Origin: Granulosicoccus sp045106475 | GTDB taxonomy: Bacteria; Pseudomonadota; Gammaproteobacteria; Granulosicoccales; Granulosicoccaceae | Direction of reading: 5' to 3' | Length of the DNA: 64,000 bases | Assembly: GCA_045106475.1 (NCBI GenBank) | Contig: JBGCEO010000068.1 | Span: forward strand, 5,067 to 69,066 | In this document: positions 26,025 through 33,268 of the stretch, in pieces | How positions within the stretch are numbered: position 1 is the stretch's first letter | Layout of the letters: the number at the start of each line of letters is the position of its first letter | Notes under the pieces: model-generated | Seen by the model: the letters and a program-made list of their open reading frames with translations, nothing else | Database searches by the model: none | What the model was told of the DNA's origin: nothing | Position numbers and translations under genes: made by a program

Positions 26025-27116
26025 ATGAAAAAGTGGACTACCCAGGCAAAAACACTGACTGGTGCTCTTGCGATATCACTCATGGCAGGTATGACGCCTG
26101 CCACTGCAGCTGATGCATTTACTATTGGCTACATTTACCCTTCACCTGCCGGTGATGTCGGCTGGGCTCACGAGCTGGATCGAGGTCGCCAAGCTATCGA
26201 AGCCAAGTTTGGTGACAAGGTAGAGAGCGTAGTCGTTGAGAACATTCCTGAAGGTCCTGATGCAGCACGCATCATGAATCAGATGGCTGCGCAGGGCGCA
26301 GACATGCTGATGTTGGGATCATTTGGTTATATGAACGACGGTCTTAAGCTTGCCAAGAAATACCCTGACATGGATATCATCCATGCCAGTGGCTACAAGC
26401 TTGCTGATAACATGGGCAACTTCCAGACACGCAACTACGAAAGTGCGTATGTCGCAGGTATGGGAGCAGGCTATGTCACAAAGACAAATACCATCGGTAT
26501 GGTTGCAGCTTACGCCATTCCTGAGGTTGTTGGCATCATCAACGCATTTACTCTAGGTGCGCAAACAACCAATCCTGATATCAGCGTTAAGGTTGTATGG
26601 CTCAATTCCTGGTTTGATCCAAGTAAAGCGCAGGAATCTGCACGCTCATTGATTGCCCAGCAGTCAGACGTGATATTTTCAATCTATCAAGACACACCAT
26701 CAGTAGTTACGGTTGCTGAAGAGGAAGGTGTCTATGTCATTAACACCAGTTCAGATATGAAAGCCTATGCACCTGATCATCTACTGGTGTCAATGCAAAT
26801 CAGCTGGGCTGATTACTTTATTGAACAGGTGGATGCATCTTTGAACGGCACATTCAAAGGCAGCGCATTTTGGGGTGGCATGGCTGACAATGCTGTCAGC
26901 ATGGAATCCTGGAGCGATGACTTGAGCACTGAACAACGCGCAGCCCTGGATGCAAAGGTTGCAGACATAGCTGCAGGAAACTTCCATCCCTTCGATGGAC
27001 CGGTTGTAGATCAATCCGGTGCCGAAAAAATTGCCAAAGGCAGCACTCTAGCTGACGGCGACTTACTGGGTATTAACTGGTTGGTAAAAGGCGTAGAAAC
27101 CAATTTGCCTAAGTAG
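26025..27116 (+). CDS. BMP family periplasmic substrate-binding protein
   Basis: A 363-residue PnrA/Med-type binding protein. A Sec signal (about 1-29, ending TPATAADA) has no lipobox Cys, so it is free in the periplasm. The family opening FTIGYIYPSPAGDVGWAHELDRGRQAIEAKFG is followed by the segments GADMLMLGSFGYMNDGLKLAKKYPDMDIIHASG and SAYVAGMGAGYVTKTNTIGMVAAYAIPEV. Known BMP proteins bind purine nucleosides (TmpC/PnrA) and, in proteobacteria, other heterocycles. Because the ATPase, permeases and an N-demethylase precede it in one operon, an N-methylated purine is the best-supported ligand guess. An SD-like GGAG precedes the ATG. Confidence 0.88.
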   Translation: MKKWTTQAKTLTGALAISLMAGMTPATAADAFTIGYIYPSPAGDVGWAHELDRGRQAIEAKFGDKVESVVVENIPEGPDAARIMNQMAAQGADMLMLGSFGYMNDGLKLAKKYPDMDIIHASGYKLADNMGNFQTRNYESAYVAGMGAGYVTKTNTIGMVAAYAIPEVVGIINAFTLGAQTTNPDISVKVVWLNSWFDPSKAQESARSLIAQQSDVIFSIYQDTPSVVTVAEEEGVYVINTSSDMKAYAPDHLLVSMQISWADYFIEQVDASLNGTFKGSAFWGGMADNAVSMESWSDDLSTEQRAALDAKVADIAAGNFHPFDGPVVDQSGAEKIAKGSTLADGDLLGINWLVKGVETNLPK

Positions 27117-27136
27117 TTAGTATAAAAAGCAAGAGC

Positions 27137-27160
27137 AAGGTCGGGCAGAAGCCCGGCCTT
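27137..27160 (+). terminator. GC-rich hairpin after the BMP importer operon
   Basis: AAGGTCGGGC (27137-27146) pairs with GCCCGGCCTT (27151-27160) around an AGAA loop, with one G-T wobble. No T-tract follows on the plus strand, so it may stabilise the mRNA end or assist Rho rather than terminate alone. Confidence 0.5.
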
Positions 27161-27257
27161 GATCAACGCCCTAAAAAATAGCACTCATCAAAAAACCAGC
27201 ACTCATCACAGTACTCAAGCTGAAACGTGTAGGCAAGCAAAGCTTGAACAACAAGGC

Positions 27258-28070
27258 CTACAGCAACACCTCAAAACTTAAACCATCGTATCCAGGCACG
27301 ATGGTATCCGGAAGAGAGCCCTGCAACTCGGCATAGTCCATATCACTATGCATGTTGGTAAGAATAGCTTTGGCAGGTTTGTGCCGCTCTATGAATGCCA
27401 GGCATTCTTCCAGATTCAAATGGGTGGGGTGGGGATGCCGACGTAGCGCGTCAACAATTAGAACATCTGCGTTATCCAAAGCCTCCAACGATCGCTCATC
27501 GCTAACGCGTTTTACATCCGGCAGGTAGATGATGTTGTTGATCTTGAACCCGAGCGCTTGAATATCTCCGTGCTCGGCGACAATCGGCATGGCCTCAACT
27601 ATTCCACCCTGCCCTTCCAGGCAAATTGCTTGATGATGTTCAATTCGGTGCTCAGTACAAAACGCTGGATAGCTGCTACCGACAGCTTGATTAAAGCAAT
27701 ATCCAAACGCTGACATGACTATCGAAGAGGTGAACTCATCCATGTATACATCAATACTGGATTTATGAGTGATAGCTAACTGTCTGACATCATCAAGCCC
27801 GAATATATGATCAGCATGGGAATGTGTCAGTAACAGGGCGTCAAGTAGCTTTACATCCGCGGCTAAAAGCTGCTCTCGTAAGTCAGCGCCTGCGTCAATC
27901 ATGACGGTTGTTTTCATCCCGTCGGATCGAGAGCGCTCAACCAGCATCGCACACCGTCTGCGACGATTTTTGGGATTGTTGGGGTCACATTTACCCCAAT
28001 CATTGCCCACACGGGGCACACCACCGGAGGAACCAGTCCCCAGCAGGGTAAAAACGAGCTTGTCACTCAT
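27258..28070 (-). CDS. MBL-fold metallo-hydrolase, PhnP-like
   Basis: A 270-residue cytosolic metallo-beta-lactamase-fold hydrolase. The zinc motif H83-S-H85-A-D87-H88 is intact, with further ligands in the C-terminal half (VAEHGD, LPDVKRVSD, NMHSDMDY). The N-terminus FTLLGTGSSGGVPRVGNDWGKCDPNNPKNRRRR is typical of PhnP/RNase-Z-like phosphodiesterases that act on cyclic phosphates; an insertion with Cys residues may bind a structural metal. It is encoded opposite to its neighbours and no phn genes are present, so its substrate is open. Confidence 0.82.
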   Translation of the reverse strand: MSDKLVFTLLGTGSSGGVPRVGNDWGKCDPNNPKNRRRRCAMLVERSRSDGMKTTVMIDAGADLREQLLAADVKLLDALLLTHSHADHIFGLDDVRQLAITHKSSIDVYMDEFTSSIVMSAFGYCFNQAVGSSYPAFCTEHRIEHHQAICLEGQGGIVEAMPIVAEHGDIQALGFKINNIIYLPDVKRVSDERSLEALDNADVLIVDALRRHPHPTHLNLEECLAFIERHKPAKAILTNMHSDMDYAELQGSLPDTIVPGYDGLSFEVLL

Positions 28071-28307
28071 AGGAAAGTGTCATGGGGCGGATGGAAAAGA
28101 AAGTTGTTGCCTTATACGGTCAAATCAATAGAATCGCATATATATTAAAAAATATATTTATGTGGCAAGAGACGCACCAATCTCGTACCCCTGGCCACGA
28201 CATTGATCTCACTAGACCATCTAGTATCCATACAGTTTCTAAGGAAAAAAAGTAATACCACAACACCGCAGTTAGTTGGGCCCAAGCCCATACACCAGGA
28301 GGATGGA
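28071..28307. other. Divergent promoter region between MBL hydrolase and mtoX-like gene
   Basis: This 237-bp spacer contains a very AT-rich segment around 28137-28160 (tandem TATAT and a run of A) that could hold promoter elements for the downstream gene. AGGAGG at 28297-28302 is a strong ribosome binding site for the ATG at 28308. No operator is recognisable. Confidence 0.4.
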
Positions 28308-29678
28308 ATGTCTGAAACCACGTCAAACGGCCAGTGTGCTGGCCCTGGTTATTCTTCACCAGAAGAAGCAATCAAAGCACCAAAAGAGGATGTTGTTTAT
28401 ACCATTTGTATCTATACAGGCACTGGCATAGAAAAGCCCGATTATCTAGCAACTATTGATGCCAATGAGTCTAGCAGCACGTATGGACAGGTTATCAGTC
28501 GCCTGGAAATGCCCGTTATTGGCGATGAATTGCACCATATGGGCTGGAACGCCTGTTCATCCTGTCACAGTGATAGCAGCATGTCCCGGCGCTTTCTAAT
28601 CATTCCCGGCGTGCGTACCACCAATTTTTATATTGTTGATACAGCTTCTGATCCACGTAACCCCTCTATGCACAAAGTGCTGGACGGAGAAGAGATCAAG
28701 CAGAAAACCAATCTCTCCGCACCACACACCGTGCACTGTCTTGGTTCAGAGATCATTGTATCGATGCTGGGTGATGCTGACGGCAACGCTCCAGGCGGCT
28801 TTCTACATCTGAATAAGGACTTTGAAATAGTCGGTCGCTGGGAAAATGACATTACTGGCATGAACTACAACTACGACTTCTGGTACCAGCCACGTCACAA
28901 CATGATGGTTTCTTCCGAATGGGGAGCACCAAATACCTTCATGCCGGGCTTCGATCTGGAAGATGTAGGCAAGGGAAATTACGGCCAGCACATTCATATC
29001 TGGGATTTTGAAAACAGAAACATAACCCGATCTGTTGATCTGGGTGAAGAAGGCATGATCCCGTTGGAAGTGCGTGGGCTTCACGATCCGGCATCAAGCC
29101 ATGGCTACGTGGGTGCAACACTGTCCTCCAACGTTTTTCACTGGTACAAAGATGATGCTGGTGAAGTACAGATAGAAAAAGTCATTGATGTTGATGCTAT
29201 TGACGTTGAAGACTTTCCAGTGCCAATGCCTGGTCTCATCACTGACATACTGGTGTCGATGGATGACAAATACCTTTACTTCTCCAATTGGTTGCATGGT
29301 GATTTGCGACAGTACGACATATCCGATCCGTCAAATCCGAAACTCACAGGTCAAGTTTGGATAGGTGGCTTGCTCGGTAAAGCACCAGAAGTAAATGGGC
29401 GAACAGTAGATGGTGCTCCTCAAATGATCCAGCTTTCACTGGATGGTAAGCGTCTCTATGTCACTACCTCTCTGTTTTCTACCTGGGACAATCAGTTCTA
29501 TCCCAGCATGAAGGATGCGGGTGGTGTCATGATCGTGGTTGATTGCGATGTTGCCAATGGCGGCATGAAAATCAACGAAAAGTTCCTCGTTGATTTTGGC
29601 AAGGAACCTCATGGTCCGGCCAGAGCACACGAAACTCGCTACCCCGGTGGTGACTGTTCGTCAGATATCTGGATCTAG
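28308..29678 (+). CDS. Selenium-binding protein 1 / methanethiol oxidase family protein
   Basis: A 456-residue beta-propeller protein of the SBP56/SELENBP1/MtoX family, which oxidises methanethiol to formaldehyde, hydrogen sulfide and hydrogen peroxide in its characterised members. The hallmark HMGWNACSSCHSD is present with C83-S-S-C86, and candidate metal-binding His residues lie in LSAPHTVHCLG and YGQHIHIWDFENR. I use the ATG at 28308 because it has AGGAGG six bases upstream; the longer frame from 28203 adds no family sequence. No signal peptide or Tat motif is visible, unlike periplasmic bacterial MtoX, so a cytosolic location is inferred. A ferredoxin gene follows. Confidence 0.85.
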   Translation: MSETTSNGQCAGPGYSSPEEAIKAPKEDVVYTICIYTGTGIEKPDYLATIDANESSSTYGQVISRLEMPVIGDELHHMGWNACSSCHSDSSMSRRFLIIPGVRTTNFYIVDTASDPRNPSMHKVLDGEEIKQKTNLSAPHTVHCLGSEIIVSMLGDADGNAPGGFLHLNKDFEIVGRWENDITGMNYNYDFWYQPRHNMMVSSEWGAPNTFMPGFDLEDVGKGNYGQHIHIWDFENRNITRSVDLGEEGMIPLEVRGLHDPASSHGYVGATLSSNVFHWYKDDAGEVQIEKVIDVDAIDVEDFPVPMPGLITDILVSMDDKYLYFSNWLHGDLRQYDISDPSNPKLTGQVWIGGLLGKAPEVNGRTVDGAPQMIQLSLDGKRLYVTTSLFSTWDNQFYPSMKDAGGVMIVVDCDVANGGMKINEKFLVDFGKEPHGPARAHETRYPGGDCSSDIWI

Positions 29679-29689
29679 TACGTTCAAAA

Positions 29690-29720
29690 AATGCGGCAGT
29701 ACTTTCTATACTGCCGCATT
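29690..29720. terminator. Perfect 12-bp hairpin between the mtoX-like and ferredoxin genes
   Basis: AATGCGGCAGTA (29690-29701) pairs perfectly with TACTGCCGCATT (29709-29720) across a 7-nt loop. The T-rich tail on the plus strand is short; on the minus strand it would be followed by a run of U from the A-tract at 29686-29691. It may attenuate transcription into the ferredoxin gene. Confidence 0.55.
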
Positions 29721-29796
29721 CCCGGTAGTCACGACAGTACATAGACTTTATAGACGTGTTATGAAGTCCGCTTGAGGTGTAAGGGGACGCACTCCA

Positions 29797-30156
29797 ATGA
29801 AAACTTTTCAGGTAGTGATTAGCAATCGCGACAACCTGACCATCGAAGTAGCTGAAGATCAAGCCATCATCGATGCCGTAGAAGCAGCGGGACACCTACT
29901 GCCTATCGCCTGCAGATACGGCGGATGTATTACTTGTGCAGCCAAGTTAATTGAAGGGCGTGTAAGACAACCCAATGCTACCGCTATCAATAGCCGGCAA
30001 TCCAAAGCCGGTTACATTCTTCTGTGTGTAGCAAGGCCTAAGAGCGACCTTGTACTGGAAGTTGGTGTAGAAAGCCATGATCAGCTGTACACCAATCCGT
30101 TTGCCAATGCTGCTAACAAAAACAAGTTGAGTCCCACCGCTAAAAAGACGGACTAG
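29797..30156 (+). CDS. Plant-type [2Fe-2S] ferredoxin
   Basis: A 119-residue soluble electron carrier. The cluster ligands read C39-x4-C44-x2-C47 (ACRYGGCITCAAK) and C77 (LLCVARP), the standard plant-type spacing. About 35 residues of polar tail follow. It lies 118 bp downstream of the SELENBP1-like gene on the same strand, but a strong hairpin lies between them, so co-transcription is uncertain. A partner oxygenase is not obvious nearby; the two reductase and oxygenase genes at 19-22 kb have their own ferredoxin domain. Confidence 0.85.
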   Translation: MKTFQVVISNRDNLTIEVAEDQAIIDAVEAAGHLLPIACRYGGCITCAAKLIEGRVRQPNATAINSRQSKAGYILLCVARPKSDLVLEVGVESHDQLYTNPFANAANKNKLSPTAKKTD

Positions 30157-30189
30157 CGGGTTGTTGCCTATCCTGCCACGCACAGCTTT

Positions 30190-30319
30190 AAACCACTTTA
30201 ACTGCCCCATTAGGCTGGGGATGGCTGTAATCGACGACTGTGAACCGGGCTAAGTGATTGACCTGTAAGGCTTAAGAAGAAGTGTTATGTGCTGTCCCCA
30301 AGCAACTGGGGCAGTTTGT
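30190..30319. repeat. Tandem 130-bp repeat, copy 1 (possible structured RNA or MITE-like element)
   Basis: Begins AAACCACTTTAACTGCCCC and ends with GGGGCAGTTTGT. The arms ACTGCCCCA and TGGGGCAGT pair, and a second inner arm (TGGGGAT with GTCCCCA) extends the stem, leaving a ~70-nt interior. Copy 2 follows at exactly 130 bp. Differences between the copies are a few point changes. No ORF or known RNA family is recognised. Confidence 0.85.
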
Positions 30320-30449
30320 AAACCACTCTAACTGCCCCATTAGCCTGGGGATGGCTGTAATCGATGACTGTGAACCGGGCTAAGTGATTGATCTATAAGG
30401 CTTAAGAAGAAGCGTTATGTGCTATCCCCAGGCAACTGGGGCAGTTTGA
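30320..30449. repeat. Tandem 130-bp repeat, copy 2
   Basis: Same unit as the preceding copy. Here the inner arm is better paired: GCCTGGGGAT with ATCCCCAGGC is a perfect 10-bp helix stacked above the outer ACTGCCCCA/TGGGGCAGT helix. The interior retains a small GCTT...AAGC hairpin around the AAGAAG sequence. It ends about 15 bp before the ATP-operon terminator. Confidence 0.85.
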
Positions 30450-30464
30450 TCGGGTTAAGAACAA

Positions 30465-30503
30465 AAAAAGGCCCGGCAACTTCCAAAGCTGCCGGGCCTT
30501 TTT
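30465..30503. terminator. Bidirectional terminator at the end of the atp operon
   Basis: GGCCCGGCA (30470-30478) pairs with TGCCGGGCC (30490-30498), bracketed by a run of A (30463-30469) and a run of T (30499-30503). It is therefore a rho-independent terminator in both directions, ending the atp operon from the right and any transcript of the repeat region from the left. Confidence 0.88.
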
Positions 30504-30524
30504 GATTTGTCTGACTAGAGAAAT

Positions 30525-30944
30525 CTAGCGCCGTAATTTCTTGATCAACTGCAACTGCGCTGATGCTTCAGCCAACTGGGCCTGAACTGCTTTGTAATCG
30601 ATCTCTCCAGCCTTGCTACCAGCCAGTGCGGCTTCCGCTTCTTCTTTAGCTTTCTGTGCCGCTGCTTCGTCGATCTCGTCAACTCGCAGGGCAGTGTCAG
30701 CCATGATCGTGACCACGTAGGGTTGCACTTCCATGATACCGCCAGATACATAGATATCCAGCTCTTCGCTTTCATCTGCAGGATGTACCCGAACCTCACC
30801 CGGCTTGATGCGAGTGATAAACGGTGTATGCCCAGGTGCAATACCTACCTCGCCCATCTGCGCAGAGGCGCTGACCATCGTGGCTTCGCCACTCCAGATC
30901 TCGTTCTCTGCACTGACGATCTCTACTTTGAGAGAGGAGGCCAT
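30525..30944 (-). CDS. atpC: ATP synthase F1 subunit epsilon
   Basis: A 139-residue epsilon subunit. The N-terminal beta-barrel (LKVEIVSAENEIWSGEATMVSASAQMGEVGIAPGHTPFI) is followed by a C-terminal helical hairpin rich in Ala, Glu and Lys. It is the central-stalk subunit that couples rotor to catalytic hexamer and can inhibit hydrolysis. It is the last gene of the operon, two bases after atpD, and a bidirectional terminator follows. Confidence 0.96.
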   Translation of the reverse strand: MASSLKVEIVSAENEIWSGEATMVSASAQMGEVGIAPGHTPFITRIKPGEVRVHPADESEELDIYVSGGIMEVQPYVVTIMADTALRVDEIDEAAAQKAKEEAEAALAGSKAGEIDYKAVQAQLAEASAQLQLIKKLRR

Positions 30945-30946
30945 GA

Positions 30947-32332
30947 TTATGCCGCAGCCTCTTCTTTAGCATTCTCAAGCACTTCTTCGATAGTGCCCTG
31001 CATGTAGAACGCCTGCTCGGGCAGATGATCGTACTCGCCGGCAACAATGCCGTTGAATGCGTGAATGGTATCTTTCAGCGAAACATACTTACCAGGGGAA
31101 CCGGTAAAGACTTCAGCAACGAAGAATGGCTGAGAGAGGTAACGCTGCACTTTACGGGCACGCGATACAACCTGCTTATCTTCTTCAGACAGTTCGTCCA
31201 TGCCCAGGATCGCGATGATATCGCGCAATTCTTTATAACGCTGCAATGTGTTCTGAACACCGCGAGCACAATCATAGTGTTCCTGGCCGACAACAAGAGG
31301 ATCAAGCTGTCGTGATGTGGAATCCAAAGGATCAACCGCAGGGTAGATACCCAGTTCTGCGATGTTTCTTGACAGTACAACGGTTGCATCCAAGTGAGCA
31401 AAAGTTGTTGCCGGCGATGGATCAGTCAAGTCATCCGCTGGTACATATACAGCCTGGATTGATGTAATTGAGCCAGTCTTGGTAGAAGTGATGCGTTCCT
31501 GCAGTGCACCCATCTCTTGCGCCAGTGTTGGCTGATAACCTACAGCAGAAGGCATACGTCCCAACAGTGCCGATACTTCGGTTCCCGCCAGTGTGTAACG
31601 GTAGATGTTGTCGATAAACATCAGTACGTCACGACCTTCATCACGGAAGAACTCCGCCATAGTCAAACCTGTCAGTGCAACACGCAAGCGGTTACCTGGA
31701 GGCTCATTCATCTGGCCGTATACCAGTGATACCTTATCCAGTACGTTAGAGTCTTTCATCTCGTGATAGAAATCATTACCTTCACGAGTTCGTTCACCAA
31801 CACCTGCAAATACCGAGAAGCCTGAGTGCTCTGCAGCGATATTACGAATCAGCTCCATCATGTTTACGGTCTTGCCTACGCCCGCACCACCGAACAAGCC
31901 AACCTTACCGCCTTTGGCAAACGGACAAAGCAGATCGATAACCTTGATGCCGGTTTCCAGCAGCTCCGTAGAACCTGATTGCTCAGCATAGGTGGGGGGT
32001 TCCCGGTGAATCGGCATGCGATCTTCAGTTGCGATCGGGCCGGCTTCATCGATTGGTTGCCCCAGAACGTTCATGATACGCCCCAGTGTGGCTTCACCTA
32101 CCGGTACCGAAATCGGAGAACCTGTGTTGCTAACGCTCACGCCTCGTTTGAGACCTTCCGAACTACCCATTGCGATAGTCCGCACAATGCCGTCGCCAAG
32201 CTGACCCTGTACTTCCAGTACTGTTTCGCTATCAGCAACGTTAAGTGCATCGTAGGTTTTCGGTACGGCGTCGCGTGGAAACTCCACGTCGATGACCGCG
32301 CCGATGATTTCGACAATTGTTCCTGTACTCAT
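30947..32332 (-). CDS. atpD: ATP synthase F1 subunit beta
   Basis: The catalytic subunit, 461 residues from the ATG at 32332 (MSTGTIVEIIGAVIDVEFPRD); the frame extends upstream to 32476 but only into the end of atpG. The P-loop GGAGVGKT, GERTREGNDFYHEMKDS and the signature PAVDPLDSTSRQLDP are all present. Lies between atpG and atpC in the standard order. Confidence 0.97.
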   Translation of the reverse strand: MSTGTIVEIIGAVIDVEFPRDAVPKTYDALNVADSETVLEVQGQLGDGIVRTIAMGSSEGLKRGVSVSNTGSPISVPVGEATLGRIMNVLGQPIDEAGPIATEDRMPIHREPPTYAEQSGSTELLETGIKVIDLLCPFAKGGKVGLFGGAGVGKTVNMMELIRNIAAEHSGFSVFAGVGERTREGNDFYHEMKDSNVLDKVSLVYGQMNEPPGNRLRVALTGLTMAEFFRDEGRDVLMFIDNIYRYTLAGTEVSALLGRMPSAVGYQPTLAQEMGALQERITSTKTGSITSIQAVYVPADDLTDPSPATTFAHLDATVVLSRNIAELGIYPAVDPLDSTSRQLDPLVVGQEHYDCARGVQNTLQRYKELRDIIAILGMDELSEEDKQVVSRARKVQRYLSQPFFVAEVFTGSPGKYVSLKDTIHAFNGIVAGEYDHLPEQAFYMQGTIEEVLENAKEEAAA

Positions 32333-32369
32333 GCTTGTGTCCCGCCTGTAGTTTATTCTGTATTCGGAT

Positions 32370-33233
32370 CTAGACAGCCGCAGCGCCGCCGACGATCTCG
32401 GAAATCTCTTGGGTGATTGCAGCCTGGCGCGCCTTGTTGTACACCAGTTGCAACTCTCCGATAAGCTCGCCTGCATTGTCAGAGGCGCTCTTCATTGCAA
32501 TCATTCGTGCTGACATCTCGCAGGCTACGTTCTCGACTACCGCCTGATAAACCAGCGACTCGATGTAACGCACCATCAGATGATCCACTACTTCCTTTGC
32601 ATCGGGCTCGTAGATGTAATCCCAATGATGCTTGAGCTGCTCGTCCTCATCTGCAGCGGCAGGCAATAACTGAGTGACACCCGGTGACTGAGTCATGGTA
32701 TTCACAAACTCGTTTTCTACGATAAACAGTCGATCTATACGACCTTCATCATAGGCGTCAAGCATGACGCGAACTGATCCAATCAGTTCAGCCATCTCCG
32801 GAGAATCACCTAGATCTTCTACTTTACCGACAATGTTTGCACCCATACGGCTGAAGAACTGACCCGCCTTCTTGCCGATAGTAACCACATCGATTTCAGC
32901 GCCCTGCTCTGACCACTGACTCATGGAAGCAACAGCTGCTTTGAACGCATTAGTATTCAGACCACCACATAAACCGCGGTCTGTTGATACCACAATGTAG
33001 CCAACACGACTGACTTCATGTCGGTCCATCAGATAGGGATGGTGATACTCAACATTTGCCGATGCCACGTGGCCAATTACACTGCGCATTTTTTGCGCAT
33101 ATGGACGATTCGCCCGCATTCGATCCTGCGCCTTGCGCATTTTCGAAGCCGCCACCATTTCCATGGCCTTGGTGATCTTCTGAGTATTCTGGATACTCTT
33201 GATCTGCGTGCGTATTTCCTTACCTGAAGCCAT
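32370..33233 (-). CDS. atpG: ATP synthase F1 subunit gamma
   Basis: A 287-residue rotor shaft subunit. The N-terminal helix (KEIRTQIKSIQNTQKITKAMEMVAASKMRKAQDRM) and C-terminal helix (MKSASDNAGELIGELQLVYNKARQAAITQEISEIVGGAAAV) form the antiparallel coiled coil that rotates inside the alpha3beta3 ring. The Rossmann-like middle includes VSTDRGLCGGLN. Standard position between atpA and atpD. Confidence 0.97.
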   Translation of the reverse strand: MASGKEIRTQIKSIQNTQKITKAMEMVAASKMRKAQDRMRANRPYAQKMRSVIGHVASANVEYHHPYLMDRHEVSRVGYIVVSTDRGLCGGLNTNAFKAAVASMSQWSEQGAEIDVVTIGKKAGQFFSRMGANIVGKVEDLGDSPEMAELIGSVRVMLDAYDEGRIDRLFIVENEFVNTMTQSPGVTQLLPAAADEDEQLKHHWDYIYEPDAKEVVDHLMVRYIESLVYQAVVENVACEMSARMIAMKSASDNAGELIGELQLVYNKARQAAITQEISEIVGGAAAV

Positions 33234-33268
33234 ATCAGTCTCTCTCAGCTAATAGTAACCGACTGGCT

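Noticed and set aside
27137..27160. Full rho-independent terminator after the BMP operon
   Set aside because: The hairpin is strong but lacks a T-tract on either side, so I keep it only as a putative hairpin.
30190..30449. CRISPR-like array
   Set aside because: Only two 130-bp near-identical copies in direct contact, without short repeats separated by unique spacers and without cas genes.
32333..32476. N-terminal extension of atpD
   Set aside because: It reads back into the end of atpG in another frame and lacks beta-subunit sequence; the ATG at 32332 is canonical.
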